Below are positions 17,327 through 25,291 of a DNA stretch of 64,000 bases, piece after piece (the first letter of the stretch is position 1; every line of letters starts with the position of its first letter). The DNA is from Nonomuraea gerenzanensis (GTDB taxonomy: Bacteria; Actinomycetota; Actinomycetes; Streptosporangiales; Streptosporangiaceae): positions 1,488,001 through 1,552,000 of the forward strand of contig NZ_CP084058.1 of assembly GCF_020215645.1 (NCBI RefSeq). The letters run 5' to 3'. The notes under the pieces are model-generated. The model ran no database searches. It saw nothing but the letters and a program-made list of their open reading frames with translations, and was not told where the DNA came from. A program made the translations under genes and the position numbers.

Positions 17327-17800
17327 CTAGTCCCGGTCATCGTATTTCGGCCGGGACGGCCGAGTGAAATGCATTGATTCGGTCCAAAAGGAAAAGCGCG
17401 ACAAATTGCTCAGGGCTTGCGGGCGACGCCGGGCCGGCACGTTGTGCCGGGTCACATCCAGGCGGATCGCCTCGCCCGGCTCGCTGCGCCAATCGGTCAG
17501 CGGCACCAGGCCAGGCGCGACGAGCTCCAGGTCGCCGAAGTAGGACACGATCCCGCGCGTGCGCCACCGCCCCGGGCACAGGGTCCGGTTGAAGCTGCGC
17601 AGCGCCTCGGCTGCGATCGCGGACGCCTCCGGGTGCTCGCCGCCGGGGTTGTGGAAGTGCACGATGGCCAGCCGGCTGGCGGGCGCGACGACCGCGCGGA
17701 ACCGGTCCATCACGCCGGCGGGTCCTCGTCGTCGTTGACGTGGTGCAGCACGGAGACGGGCAGCAGCCCGAGCGGGCGGCCACGGGGGATGCTGGGTTTG
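17327..17800 (-). pseudogene. Frameshifted, 5'-truncated SAM methyltransferase (DUF574/Methyltransf_19-like)
   Basis: Two minus-strand frames together give the C-terminal half of the actinomycete SAM-dependent methyltransferase family DUF574. One frame reads RPLGLLPVSVLHHVNDDEDPPA and stops at 17710-17712. The other continues from the same place with GVMDRFRAVVAPASRLAIVH and later RGIVSYFGDLELVAPGLVPL. The join needs one extra base near 17715-17720, so this copy has a single-base deletion. The N-terminal half, with the SAM-binding loop, is absent and the DNA runs into the hydrolase gene on the other strand. It cannot make a working enzyme. Confidence 0.7.
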
Positions 17801-17853
17801 GTGGGTCCACTCCGGGGGCGTCCATTCCTCCATGGGACGGGATCGAGCGTCGG

Positions 17854-18804
17854 ATGTCGGAGGTGTTGAAAGAGTTGCTTTATGAGAGGTTTGTCGGAGT
17901 TTCTGGGGAGCCGGTGGTGACATTGTTCGCCGCGCTCACGGCTGAGACGCCTGTCCGGAATCCGTTGCTGGTGATTCATGGTGGGCCTGACTGGGATCAC
18001 TCCTATCTCCGTGACCCGCTCGTGCGGCTCGCCGACCGCCGTGACCTGATATTTCCGGACTTGCGGGGGTGTGGGCGCTCCACTCGTGGGTTGCCCGACG
18101 ACCAGTACACGCCGGCCGCCGCGACCGGTGATCTCGTCGCGCTGCTGGACGTGCTGGGGGTGGGGAGGGTGGACGTGCTCGGGTTCTCCTATGGAGGGCT
18201 GATCGCGCAGCGGCTGGTGCTGGCGGTGCCTGATCGGGTGCGGCGGCTGGTGATCGCCTCCAGCAGCGTGCTGCCCGTGCCCGCCGACGCGTTCGCGGGC
18301 TGGGCGGAGCGCGACCGGCGCATCGCCGCCGAGGCGGCTGTGTGGGCGAACGCGGCGCCGACCCCGAAGGAGTTGGCCGGGGCGGAGTTGGCCGGGGCGG
18401 AGGTGGGCGGATCGGAGGTGGGCGGGCCGGAGGTGGGCGGGCCGGAGGTGACGCGGGCGGCGGCGTTCGCCGGGGCCGAGGCCGCCGTGTGGCGGGCGGA
18501 GTCCCTCGCCGGCTACCGCGAACGCCTCTCCCGCGTCCGCTTCTCGGCCGAGTGGCTGCGCCCGTGGCGTGCCGGGAGACTGCCCTCGGCCCGCCCCGAC
18601 GACGCCGCCGCCCGCCTGGCCGCGCTCGGCGTGCCGACCCTGCTGCTGCACGGCAGGCAGGACATGACGTTCCCCGCCGCCCTCGCCGAGCAGGCGGCGG
18701 AGCTGATCCCGGGCGCCCGCGCCGTGCTCCTGGACGACGCCGGCCACATGGCCCACGTGGACCGGCCCGGCGCCTGGCTCCAGGCCGTGTCCGACTTCCT
18801 GTGA
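17854..18804 (+). CDS. Alpha/beta hydrolase (S33, proline-iminopeptidase-like)
   Basis: The product is 316 residues from ATG 17854. The strand LLVIHGGPDWDHSYL supplies the HGGP oxyanion motif, and GFSYGG is the nucleophile elbow. A LLLHGRQDMTFP strand carries the acid, and DDAGHMAHVD the catalytic His. HGGP is characteristic of the proline iminopeptidase/S33 branch, though substrate cannot be assigned. A cap-region insertion of repeated ELAGAE/EVGGPE units comes from a 15-bp DNA repeat. The ribosome site is weak; a GTG upstream at 17740 would add 38 residues overlapping the methyltransferase remnant, which is less likely. Confidence 0.8.
   Translation: MSEVLKELLYERFVGVSGEPVVTLFAALTAETPVRNPLLVIHGGPDWDHSYLRDPLVRLADRRDLIFPDLRGCGRSTRGLPDDQYTPAAATGDLVALLDVLGVGRVDVLGFSYGGLIAQRLVLAVPDRVRRLVIASSSVLPVPADAFAGWAERDRRIAAEAAVWANAAPTPKELAGAELAGAEVGGSEVGGPEVGGPEVTRAAAFAGAEAAVWRAESLAGYRERLSRVRFSAEWLRPWRAGRLPSARPDDAAARLAALGVPTLLLHGRQDMTFPAALAEQAAELIPGARAVLLDDAGHMAHVDRPGAWLQAVSDFL
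18370..18450. repeat. In-frame 15-bp tandem repeat inside the S33 hydrolase
   Basis: The unit GAGGTGGGCGGGCCG and close variants repeat about five times and code for EVGGP/ELAGA pentapeptides. The repeat keeps the reading frame and inflates a cap-domain loop. Confidence 0.65.
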
Positions 18805-18888
18805 CTGACGCCCGCGAGGCGGCACTCAGAAGGACCGGCAGGATGGGTTTCGGTGTCTCGCACGACCGAAGACGTGTGGTTCCGCCTC

Positions 18889-19395
18889 CTACCGTGAGGC
18901 CGGGGCGTGCGGCGCCCGCTGGGTGTGGTGCTCCAGCAAGCGGGTGAGCAGGTGCACGAACTGGTCGCGTTCGTCCGGGGTCAGCGGGGCGAGCAGCTCG
19001 TCGTGAAGGTCGTCCAGGACCTTGTCCAGGCGGCGCAGCCGCCGGCGGCCCTGAGCGGTGATCGTGATGACGTTGCGGCGGCGGTCGTCGGGATCCGGCT
19101 CGCGCCCGACGAGGCCGCGCTCGGCCAGCTCGTTGAGGACGCCGACCATGTCGCTGCGGTAGATGCCGGTGCGCCGGCTCAGCGCCGCCTGGCTGCCGGG
19201 ACCGTGCTCGTACAACGAGGCCAGCACGGCATAGTGCCACTTGCGGGCGTCGACCTGGGCCAGCCCCTCGTTCACCAGCCGGTCCGACTGTGCGGCCAGG
19301 CCTGACAGCAGGCGGCTGGCCCGCCGGCGCAGTCTCTCCGGTGTGTTCGTCTCGCCGTCATGCGGCATGTCCGCCGCTTCGGCTCTGCTGCTCAT
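18889..19395 (-). CDS. MarR family transcriptional regulator
   Basis: The 168-residue winged-helix protein has WHYAVLASLYEHGPGSQAALS, the recognition helix RRTGIYRSDMVGVLNELAERG, and the wing REPDPDDRRRNVITIT, all classical MarR elements. ATG at 19395 precedes SSRAEAAD; a second ATG at 19368 is possible. It is divergent from the small regulator at 19502, and the 106-bp spacer holds three related palindromes, which suggests autoregulation and control of the divergent unit. The ligand is unknown. Confidence 0.88.
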   Translation of the reverse strand: MSSRAEAADMPHDGETNTPERLRRRASRLLSGLAAQSDRLVNEGLAQVDARKWHYAVLASLYEHGPGSQAALSRRTGIYRSDMVGVLNELAERGLVGREPDPDDRRRNVITITAQGRRRLRRLDKVLDDLHDELLAPLTPDERDQFVHLLTRLLEHHTQRAPHAPASR

Positions 19396-19416
19396 GACGC
19401 CGATCCTATCGGGTTG

Positions 19417-19474
19417 CGTTAGTCGGACGAACGATGTAGCTTCGTTTGCGACGAAAACGTTAGTGCGACGAACG
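19417..19474. promoter_or_regulatory. Three operator-like palindromes between divergent MarR-type genes
   Basis: CGTTAGTCGGACGAACG (19417-19433) and CGTTAGTGCGACGAACG (19458-19474) are near-identical imperfect palindromes 41 bp apart, four helical turns. Between them TTCGTTTGCGACGAA (19441-19455) is another inverted repeat with 5-bp arms. The arrangement is typical of MarR operators overlapping a divergent promoter. Confidence 0.65.
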
Positions 19475-19501
19475 TTAGACCCTGAAACGGATTGGAAGGT
19501 C

Positions 19502-19942
19502 ATGACGACTACAGGCCAGATCTTCGGCACCGCGCTCGTCGGCCAGACCGAGAAGGCGCTCAACGCGATCCTGGACCGGCAGCTCGCCGGCACCGGCATC
19601 ACCGAGCCCCAATGGGTGACCCTCACCCTGACCGTGGTCGGCGGCGGGAGCATCGACCGGGCCGAGCTCATCCACCGGGTCAGCGGCGCCACCCAGTTCA
19701 GCCAGGCGTCGGTGGCCGAACGCATCGCCGAACTGAGCGCCGCGGGTTTCCTGCGCGACGGCGGGGACGGCAGCGTCCAGGTCACCGACGAAGGGCGCGA
19801 GCGCTGGACGCGGGTCCGCGCCGCGATCGGCCCGATCACCCAGGAGCTGTGGGGCGACCTGCCGGCCGAGGACCTGGCCACCGCGGGCCGTGTCCTGAGC
19901 ACCGTCCTGGCCAGGGCCAACGCGGTGCTGGCCACCTCCTGA
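19502..19942 (+). CDS. Small winged-helix (MarR-like) protein
   Basis: The 146-residue protein has an N-terminal helix (GTALVGQTEKALNAILDRQL), a winged-helix core with ITEPQWVTLTLTVVGGG and SQASVAERIAELSAAGFL, and a wing DGSVQVTDEGRERW. This matches MarR-like proteins that act as regulators. ATG at 19502 has a GGAAGG site 3-8 bases upstream. It is followed 27 bp later by a SnoaL-like gene and probably shares its transcript. It is divergent from a second MarR gene across three palindromes. Confidence 0.75.
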   Translation: MTTTGQIFGTALVGQTEKALNAILDRQLAGTGITEPQWVTLTLTVVGGGSIDRAELIHRVSGATQFSQASVAERIAELSAAGFLRDGGDGSVQVTDEGRERWTRVRAAIGPITQELWGDLPAEDLATAGRVLSTVLARANAVLATS

Positions 19943-19969
19943 ACCCCTCGAACACGAAAAGAGGAAGTC

Positions 19970-20383
19970 ATGTCCACGGACACTTCGATCACCGACCGCA
20001 TCGAGATCGCCGACCTGTTCGCCCGCTTCGCGCGCCTGCTCGACGAGAAGCGATGGGAGGATGCGGGCACCGTCTTCGCCGACGACGTGGTGGTGCACTC
20101 GCCGCGCGGGGGCGAGCTGCGCGGCCTCGACAAGGTCGTCGGCTTCATGCGACAGGGCGCGGTCGAGGGGCAGCAAGCCCAGCACCTGACCACTGACCTG
20201 CTGGTGGACCTCGACGGCGACCAGGCGGAAGCCTCGGCGTACTCGCTCGTGTTCTACTACCGCGACGGCCAGGCACCCCACTTCACCGGCGGCCTGCGTA
20301 TGGCGGGCACCCTGACGCGGACGCCCGCGGGCTGGAGGTTCCGTGAGCAGCGGATCATGCCTGCCTGGACCCGCGAGCACTGA
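19970..20383 (+). CDS. SnoaL-like/NTF2-fold protein
   Basis: This 137-residue protein has the SnoaL_4-type start (ITDRIEIADLFARFARLLDEKRWE), the VFADDVVVHSP strand and a final GWRFREQRIMPAW strand. The NTF2-like cone fold serves in cyclases, isomerases, dehydratases and plain ligand binding, so catalysis cannot be assumed. ATG at 19970 has GAGGAA 5-10 bases upstream. It is the second gene of the unit started by the winged-helix gene at 19502, which suggests it acts on, or protects against, the compound sensed there. Confidence 0.85.
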   Translation: MSTDTSITDRIEIADLFARFARLLDEKRWEDAGTVFADDVVVHSPRGGELRGLDKVVGFMRQGAVEGQQAQHLTTDLLVDLDGDQAEASAYSLVFYYRDGQAPHFTGGLRMAGTLTRTPAGWRFREQRIMPAWTREH

Positions 20384-20410
20384 TCCCCGTGAGGCCGGCG
20401 ACACACTCCT

Positions 20411-21490
20411 TCAGAACTGCCGCCGCCGGATCAGCCACAGGCACCACCCCATGAGCCCCAGGGTGAGAACGACGTAGATGCCGGTCTCGAACCACTGCAG
20501 CGCCCAGAACCGGCTGGAGGGATGGAAGGTGACGTCCTGCCGGTAGCCGAGCCGGTTGATCTCGTCGAGACACGTGTCACGGCGCTGCTCGGGCCGCTCG
20601 TCGGGCTGGGCCTGAAGGTGGCACGGGCTCGCCGCCGCGCCCATCGGGGCGACCGCGTGGTCCGAAGGCGCCAGGCCGGACAGGACGCCGGTGCTCGCCG
20701 AGGCCGACGGGCCGATGAGGCGGCTGGACAACGTCCAGGCAGCCGGGTCGCCGGGCACCCGGTCGTTCAGGACGACCGTGAGCGTGCCGTCGTGCTTCCT
20801 GAGGAGCTGGTCCACGTTCTCGGAGGTCAGCTCGTACGTGGCGCGGGCCGGGGGAAGCAGGTGCGGGCGGACCAGGAGCGGCACGGCGACCTGGACGGCG
20901 GTGAAGAGCACCAGGGTGACGGCCATGGCGGGCTGGGGACGGCGGACGAACATCCCCACGGCCACCCCGAGGGCGAACGCGAAGGCCGCGTACGCGAGGG
21001 GAGCGACCCCCCGCCCCGTGAAGACCAGCGGCCCCATCAGCGGGAGGTCCGTGGCGGCCCGGTCCAGCTCGGTGGCCCACCACGTCACCATGAGGCTCAT
21101 CAGCCCGCCGGCCACCGCGGCGGCCCCGCCGATGAGCGCGAGCTTGACGGCCAGCCAGCGCGCCCGGCTGGTGCTCTGGCTCCACACCAGCAGGTGCGTG
21201 CCCGCCTCCAGCTCCCGCGTGACCAGCGGCGCGCCCCAGAAGAGCCCGACGAGGGCGGGCAGGACCAGGGCGGCGGCGGTGACGCCGAGGAACGGGACCC
21301 GGTGCTCGTCGAAGAACCGCTCCAGGAAGTGCGCGCACGTCCCGCTCCGCCCACCGCACGCGGCGAGGGCCTCCCCGTACTGGACGCTCAGGGGGACGTG
21401 GCTCACGGCCAGGACGGCGGCGAGCACGCCGAGCGTGAGCGCCGTCATCACGGCGGCGGCGCGGAACTGCCGCCAGGCCAGCCAGATCAC
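20411..21490 (-). CDS. ABC transporter permease (ABC-2-like), YtrA-operon type
   Basis: This 359-residue membrane protein begins IWLAWRQFRAAAVM, the common start of actinomycete ABC-2-type permeases in GntR operons. It contains about six hydrophobic helices and a large extracytoplasmic domain with Cys residues between the last two. GTG at 21490 overlaps the TGA of the ATPase gene (21487-21489), so the two are coupled. With the ATPase it forms an exporter, probably for a peptide antibiotic or cell-envelope compound as in other YtrA-regulated systems. The substrate is inference. Confidence 0.83.
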   Translation of the reverse strand: MIWLAWRQFRAAAVMTALTLGVLAAVLAVSHVPLSVQYGEALAACGGRSGTCAHFLERFFDEHRVPFLGVTAAALVLPALVGLFWGAPLVTRELEAGTHLLVWSQSTSRARWLAVKLALIGGAAAVAGGLMSLMVTWWATELDRAATDLPLMGPLVFTGRGVAPLAYAAFAFALGVAVGMFVRRPQPAMAVTLVLFTAVQVAVPLLVRPHLLPPARATYELTSENVDQLLRKHDGTLTVVLNDRVPGDPAAWTLSSRLIGPSASASTGVLSGLAPSDHAVAPMGAAASPCHLQAQPDERPEQRRDTCLDEINRLGYRQDVTFHPSSRFWALQWFETGIYVVLTLGLMGWCLWLIRRRQF

Positions 21491-22377
21491 CGCACCACCG
21501 CCAGCGCGGGCCGGCGGCGGGGAGCGGCGACGGCCTGTTCCAGGTAGGCCAGGATGAGGTCCTCCATGGTCAGTCGGCTGACCGTCCAGACGGGGTCGAG
21601 GATCGGCCCATCGGTCCTGACGATGAGCGTGCTCTGCCGGTCGGTGTGCCGGGCGGAGACGACGTGCTGGTCGGCGGGCAGGCGGCCGGGGTCGCGGCGC
21701 GGGCCGGTGAGCCGGTGGTGGGTGGCCAGCAGCTCGTCCACCTCGCCCGCCACGCGGATGCGCGAGTCGACGAGCACGATCAGGTAGTCGCAGGTGCGTT
21801 CGAGGTCGGAGATGAGGTGCGAGGAGAGCACCACGCTCAGCTCGTGCTCGGCGGTGGCCTCCATCAGGCCCCGCAGGAACTCGCGGCGGGCCAGCGGGTC
21901 GAGCGCGGCGACCGGCTCGTCCAGGATCAGCAGCTCGGGGCGCTTGGCCAGGCCCAGCGTGAGGGCGAGCTGGGCGCGCTCGCCGCCCGACAGCCTGCCC
22001 GCCCGGCGGCCGGGGTCCAGGCCGTGCCGCTCGATCCGCTCCCGCGCCAGCGCGGCGTCCCAGCCGGGGTTGAGCCGGGCGCCCAGCCGCAGGTGCTCGG
22101 CCACGGTCAGGCCGGCGTAGGTGGGGGTGTCCTGGGCGACGAAGCCGACCCTGGCGAGCTGCTCCTGCCCGCCGGCCGGGCCGCCGAGCACGGAGATGCG
22201 GCCCGAGGTCGGGGCGAGGTGGCCGGACGCCAGCTTCAGCAGCGTGGTCTTCCCCGCCCCGTTGGGCCCGACCAGGCCGACGACGTGCCCGGCGGGGATG
22301 TCGACCGTGCAGTCACGCAACGCCCAGCGCCGGCCGTACCTCTTGCCCAGCTCCTGGGCGTGCAGGACAGCGGTCAC
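21487..22377 (-). CDS. ABC transporter ATP-binding protein
   Basis: The 296-residue ATPase has Walker A GPNGAGKTT, the signature LSGGERAQLALTLGLA, Walker B LLILDEPVAALD and the H-loop SSHLISDLER. An extra C-terminal region of about 80 residues follows the nucleotide domain, as in many drug-export ATPases. GTG at 22377 overlaps the stop of the GntR gene, and its own stop overlaps the permease start, giving a strictly coupled gntR-ATPase-permease operon. It energises export with the permease at 20411. Confidence 0.93.
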   Translation of the reverse strand: MTAVLHAQELGKRYGRRWALRDCTVDIPAGHVVGLVGPNGAGKTTLLKLASGHLAPTSGRISVLGGPAGGQEQLARVGFVAQDTPTYAGLTVAEHLRLGARLNPGWDAALARERIERHGLDPGRRAGRLSGGERAQLALTLGLAKRPELLILDEPVAALDPLARREFLRGLMEATAEHELSVVLSSHLISDLERTCDYLIVLVDSRIRVAGEVDELLATHHRLTGPRRDPGRLPADQHVVSARHTDRQSTLIVRTDGPILDPVWTVSRLTMEDLILAYLEQAVAAPRRRPALAVVR

Positions 22378-22766
22378 GCGATGTCCTCCTGCGCGGTGGT
22401 GCGGAAGGTGGTCATGAACAGGGCCTCGATGCTCTCCTCGTCGAGCCCGGCCCCGCGCGCCTTGGCCAGCCAGCGCCGCAGCTCCAGGCGCAGCGGGCCG
22501 TGCGCGGCGAGCGTGGCGTCCGTCAGCGTCGCCGTCACGAACGTGCCCACGCCGGGGCGGGCGGCGACGAGCTTCTCGTGCTCCAGCTCCCGGTACGCCT
22601 TCAGCACGGTGTTGGGGTTGATCGCGAGCTGGGCCACCACTTCCTTGACCGTCGGCAACCGGTCGCCCTCGCGCAGCAGGCCCAGCCGCATCGCGTGCCG
22701 CACCTGCCGGACGAGCTGCAGGTACGGTGACACGCCCGAGCCGCTGTCCAGGTGGAACTCGATCAC
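22374..22766 (-). CDS. GntR family regulator, YtrA subfamily
   Basis: At 130 residues this is a short GntR protein: the winged helix (YLQLVRQVRHAMRLGLLREGDRLPTV, then INPNTVLKAYRELEHEKLV) and only a brief C-terminal helical tail, as in the YtrA subfamily, which regulates an adjacent ABC exporter. GTG at 22766 gives the usual start at EFHLD. It is the first gene of a three-gene coupled operon and likely represses its own promoter, where a tandem CTAGTCTT repeat lies. Confidence 0.9.
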   Translation of the reverse strand: MIEFHLDSGSGVSPYLQLVRQVRHAMRLGLLREGDRLPTVKEVVAQLAINPNTVLKAYRELEHEKLVAARPGVGTFVTATLTDATLAAHGPLRLELRRWLAKARGAGLDEESIEALFMTTFRTTAQEDIA

Positions 22767-22782
22767 CGGTTACTCCATTGAG

Positions 22783-22798
22783 CTAGTCTTCTAGTCTT
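22783..22798. promoter_or_regulatory. Tandem CTAGTCTT repeat upstream of the GntR operon
   Basis: Two adjacent copies of CTAGTCTT (22783-22790 and 22791-22798) lie 17-32 bp upstream of the GTG start, in an unusually AT-rich patch. Position and symmetry suit a YtrA-type operator overlapping the promoter. Confidence 0.5.
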
Positions 22799-22837
22799 TG
22801 TAGATAACGCAGCATACGGCGGAGGTAAAGAGGGCCG

Positions 22838-25213
22838 TCACGGGTGCGTGGTGGCCATCCAGGCGGCGATCTGGGCGCGCGAGTCGACGCCCAGCTTGTT
22901 CATGATCACGCGGACGTGGCTGTCCACCGTGTGCTCGGAGATGAACAGCCGCTCGCCGATCTGCTTGTTGCTCAGCCCCTCGGCGACCAGCCGCGCGACC
23001 TCCGCCTGCCGCCTGCCCAGCGCAACCTCCCCCACGTGCCGCCTGTCCGGCGGGCTCTCCTCAGGATGCGCCGCCGTGGGCTCGCCGAGTGCCAGGGTGA
23101 TCGCGTCGTCCCTGCTCAGCCGCCTTCCGGCCGCGTACGCCCGCTCGAACGCCGCCGCCCCCAGCTCCGCCCTGGCCCTCCCCTCGGCCCTGGCCAGCAG
23201 CGGCGCGAGGAAGGGCAGCACGCTCGCCCCTGCCTCCACCCGCACGGTCTCGGCCGCCCCCATCAACGACGCCGCCCGCCGCATCCGCTCGTCGCCCGCG
23301 CCGTCGGAGGCGGTCCGTTCCCGGCCCGCCGCGACGCAGCCCAGCGCGTCCAGCAGGACGTACTGGCCCACCCGGTCGTCGATCCGGTACGCCACGCGTA
23401 GCGCCTCCGCCAGCAGCGGCCCCGCCTCCTCGAACGCCCCCGCGATCAGCCGGGCGCAGCCCAGGTTCAGCAACATCATGTCGAGGCTGTAGAGGTCGCC
23501 CGTCTCCCTGCCGAGCCGCACCCCCTCCGCCGCCGCCTCCCCGGCCGTGCCGGCATCGCCCTCGAAGAGCCCGTTCAGCGCACGCGACTGCAGGTACATG
23601 AGGACGGCCGTGTCGTCGTCCGTCTCCTCCAGGGCGACCCTGGCCCGCTCGCCCAGCGCGCGGGCCGTCGCGTGATCCGCCGACATGCTCGCCGCCATCG
23701 ACGCCAGCGCCAGCGACTGCGCCGCCACGGACCGCAGCCCGGCCTCCCGGGACCTGTCCACCGCCTCGTCCAGCGCGGGGCCCGCACTCGCCGCGTCCGA
23801 CTGCAGCACGGCGAGGAAGCCGCGCATGAAGGCGGCCCTGGCCCGCTCGGCCGGGCCGCCGCCGGGGCGGGCCAGCAGCTCGTCGGCCCAGCGGACGCCC
23901 TCGTTGAGCGCGCGGGTCATCCAGTAGTAGCCGACGGCGTAGATCAGGTTCATGCCGCGGGCGGTGTCGCCGGCGGCCAGGCAGGCGCGCAGGACGGCGC
24001 GCACGTTGTCGATCTCCAGGTCCATCCAGTCGAGCCACTCGGCCAGGTGGTGCCGCATCCGCGGGGCGGCCTGGAGGCAGCGCTCGGTGTAGTGGTCGGT
24101 GAACCGCCGTTCGAGCGCCTCCTCCTCGCCGGCGGCGCGCAGCTTGAGCGCGGCGTACTCGCGCATCGTCTCGTGCAGCCGGTAACACGCCAGGTCACCG
24201 GCGTCCTCCTTGATCACCAGCGACTTGTCCACCAGCGACGCGAGCCGGGCCAGCACGTGCGCCCCGTCCGGCGGGACAAGCGCGCGCCACGGGGGCTCGC
24301 GCGACGCGCAGACCCCCTCGACGTCCTCCAGCGTGAACCGCCCCGCGAACACGCACAGCCGCCGCAGCAGCGCCTGCTCCACCGGATCCAGCAGATCGTG
24401 GCTCCAGTCGATCGTGGTACGCAGCGTCTGATGCCGGGGCGGGACGACCGTCCCCCCGGTGAGCAGCCCGAACCGATCGTCGAGCCGGTCGAGGATCTGC
24501 TCGGCCGACAACACGCGCGTCCGCACGGCCGCCAGCTCGATCGCCAGCGGCAGGCCGTCGAGCCGCCGGCACAGCCCGGCCACCGCCTCCTGGTTCGCCG
24601 CTGTCAGCTCGAACGTGCCGGACGACGCCGCCGCCCGTTCCGTGAACAACCGCACGGCCTCGTTCCGCCGCAGCTCCATCAGCGGCGCCCGGGCGTCCGC
24701 GGCGGTCACCCGGCCAGGTGGTGCGGGCAGGTCGAGCGGCGGTACGGGGATCACGTGCTCGCCCGGCACCGACAGCGGCTCCCGGCTGGTCGCGATCACC
24801 CGCAGCCCCGGCGCCGCCCGCATCACCTCCGCCACCAGCCGCGCGACCGCCGCCAGCAGGTGCTCGCAGTTGTCCACCACCAGCAGCAGCCTCTTGTCCC
24901 GCAGGTACGGCCCGAGCGCCTCCACCGCCGCCTGTGGCCGCAGGTCGAGGGCGGCCATGACGGCGTCGCCCACCAGGCCGGCATCCCGTACGTCGGCCAG
25001 CTCCACCACCCAGGCGCCTCCGGAGAAGGCGCGCCCCAGCTCACCGGCCGCCCGCAGCGCCAGCCGCGTCTTGCCGACCCCGCCGGGCCCCACGAGGCTG
25101 ACCAGGCGGGCCTCGGCGAGCCTGCTCCTGACGGCGGCGAGCTCGCGACGGCGGCCGACGAAGCTGGTCGCCTCGGCGGGCAGGTTGCCCGGGCGTCGCG
25201 GAGGTCTGGCCAT
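22838..25213 (-). CDS. LuxR-family regulator with NB-ARC-type ATPase
   Basis: The 791-residue regulator begins RRPGNLPAEATSFVGRRREL, then Walker A GPGGVGKTRLA and a Walker B-like LLLVVDNCEHL segment. An ATSREPL sensor motif, long helical repeats and a C-terminal LuxR helix-turn-helix (LGRRQAEVARLVAEGLSNKQ) complete it. This is the common actinomycete ATPase/LuxR family related to the AfsR ATPase module. ATG at 25213. It is divergent from the oxidoreductase at 25292. Targets and ligand are unknown. Confidence 0.9.
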   Translation of the reverse strand: MARPPRRPGNLPAEATSFVGRRRELAAVRSRLAEARLVSLVGPGGVGKTRLALRAAGELGRAFSGGAWVVELADVRDAGLVGDAVMAALDLRPQAAVEALGPYLRDKRLLLVVDNCEHLLAAVARLVAEVMRAAPGLRVIATSREPLSVPGEHVIPVPPLDLPAPPGRVTAADARAPLMELRRNEAVRLFTERAAASSGTFELTAANQEAVAGLCRRLDGLPLAIELAAVRTRVLSAEQILDRLDDRFGLLTGGTVVPPRHQTLRTTIDWSHDLLDPVEQALLRRLCVFAGRFTLEDVEGVCASREPPWRALVPPDGAHVLARLASLVDKSLVIKEDAGDLACYRLHETMREYAALKLRAAGEEEALERRFTDHYTERCLQAAPRMRHHLAEWLDWMDLEIDNVRAVLRACLAAGDTARGMNLIYAVGYYWMTRALNEGVRWADELLARPGGGPAERARAAFMRGFLAVLQSDAASAGPALDEAVDRSREAGLRSVAAQSLALASMAASMSADHATARALGERARVALEETDDDTAVLMYLQSRALNGLFEGDAGTAGEAAAEGVRLGRETGDLYSLDMMLLNLGCARLIAGAFEEAGPLLAEALRVAYRIDDRVGQYVLLDALGCVAAGRERTASDGAGDERMRRAASLMGAAETVRVEAGASVLPFLAPLLARAEGRARAELGAAAFERAYAAGRRLSRDDAITLALGEPTAAHPEESPPDRRHVGEVALGRRQAEVARLVAEGLSNKQIGERLFISEHTVDSHVRVIMNKLGVDSRAQIAAWMATTHP

Positions 25214-25291
25214 CGTGGCTCGGACACTACCTCTCGAATCACGAATTCACGTGATTTCCCGGGCCCGCCGCCCGATCGCACCCTGGAACGC

